This document shows, in pieces, positions 63,903-64,000 of a stretch of 64,000 bases of DNA; positions within the stretch are counted from its first letter, which is position 1; the number at the start of each line of letters is the position of its first letter. The stretch spans positions 372,001 through 436,000 of the forward strand of contig CAWCOF010000011.1 in NCBI GenBank assembly GCA_963797005.1, written 5' to 3'. The stretch is from AWTP1-13 sp963797005. GTDB taxonomy: Bacteria > Pseudomonadota > Alphaproteobacteria > Rhizobiales > Hyphomicrobiaceae. The notes below the pieces were generated by a model. The model was not told the DNA's origin, ran no database searches, and saw only the letters and a program-made list of their open reading frames with translations. A program made the position numbers and the translations under genes.

Positions 63903-64000
63903 TCAGCGAACGAACAGTCCGAGCAGGGCGTTGCGCAGATTTGACAGGGACAGCGGCGCGAAGCGAAAGACGACGACGTGCCGGCCCGCTGCCACCTTGA
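63903..64000 (-). CDS. Partial gene, C-terminal end of a probable YfhO-like membrane protein
   Basis: The minus-strand frame runs in from the window edge and stops at TGA 63903-63905. The last 31 or so residues are KVAAGRHVVVFRFAPLSLSN and then LRNALLGLFVR. A beta strand of the form xVAAGRHxVxFRFxP is characteristic of the end of YfhO-like and related glycosyltransferase-type membrane proteins. Only this end is visible, so the call is tentative. Confidence 0.4.
   Translation of the reverse strand, partial: KVAAGRHVVVFRFAPLSLSNLRNALLGLFVR

Overview
The window is a high-GC chromosomal segment from an alphaproteobacterium, most likely of the order Hyphomicrobiales (Rhizobiales). The evidence is the ethylmalonyl-CoA pathway pair Ccr and Ecm, an Hsp20 gene followed by a DUF1150 gene, a DUF1127 protein, a BoxR-type regulator, an aioBA arsenite oxidase and many short dispersed palindromes. 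The genus cannot be fixed from the sequence. No complete rRNA or tRNA gene and no CRISPR array were seen.

Layout. 1-2.5 kb: a partial coiled-coil protein and a frameshifted membrane-anchored Ala/Pro-rich protein, followed by a run of 20 G. 2.9-13.1 kb: a CoA-centred catabolic block with an acyl-CoA dehydrogenase, a methionine synthase remnant, benzoate-CoA ligase, a BrnT toxin with an XRE antitoxin, a BoxR/BzdR-type regulator, ethylmalonyl-CoA mutase and crotonyl-CoA carboxylase/reductase. Benzoyl-CoA breakdown feeds acetyl-CoA and crotonyl-CoA into this pathway, and paired TGCA half-sites lie upstream of all four key genes. 13.5-19 kb: SARP/TolB-like/TPR regulators, small secreted and SnoaL-like proteins, and an alpha/beta hydrolase divergent from a LysR regulator. 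20.3-26.3 kb: an arsenic cluster (arsR divergent from aioB-aioA, then DUF2478 and an aquaglyceroporin) followed by a membrane hydroxylase. 26.3-29.8 kb: a decayed segment ending in the 3' half of a tRNA-Thr gene, then an IS3-family element sitting in a proteasome-like gene, which looks like the edge of a mobile region.

30-47 kb is ordinary accessory chromosome: enoyl-CoA hydratase, FAD oxidoreductase, a tonB-exbD-exbB operon, two D-2-hydroxyacid dehydrogenases, an AhpD-like protein, a TauE exporter, Hsp20/DUF1150, an acyl-CoA ligase and an orphan HicA. 47-64 kb holds a potassium channel, an ADP-forming acyl-CoA synthetase, a dctPQM TRAP transporter, an exonuclease-CBS-nucleotidyltransferase fusion, a TPR lipoprotein, a GST, a leucyl aminopeptidase coupled to an NlpC/P60 hydrolase, a TolA-like coiled-coil protein and the end of a probable YfhO-like gene.

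At least eight genes need a single-base correction to read through. That many in 64 kb of otherwise healthy coding sequence suggests indel errors in the assembly, although real decay cannot be excluded. Coordinates of those genes are given for the restored reading.
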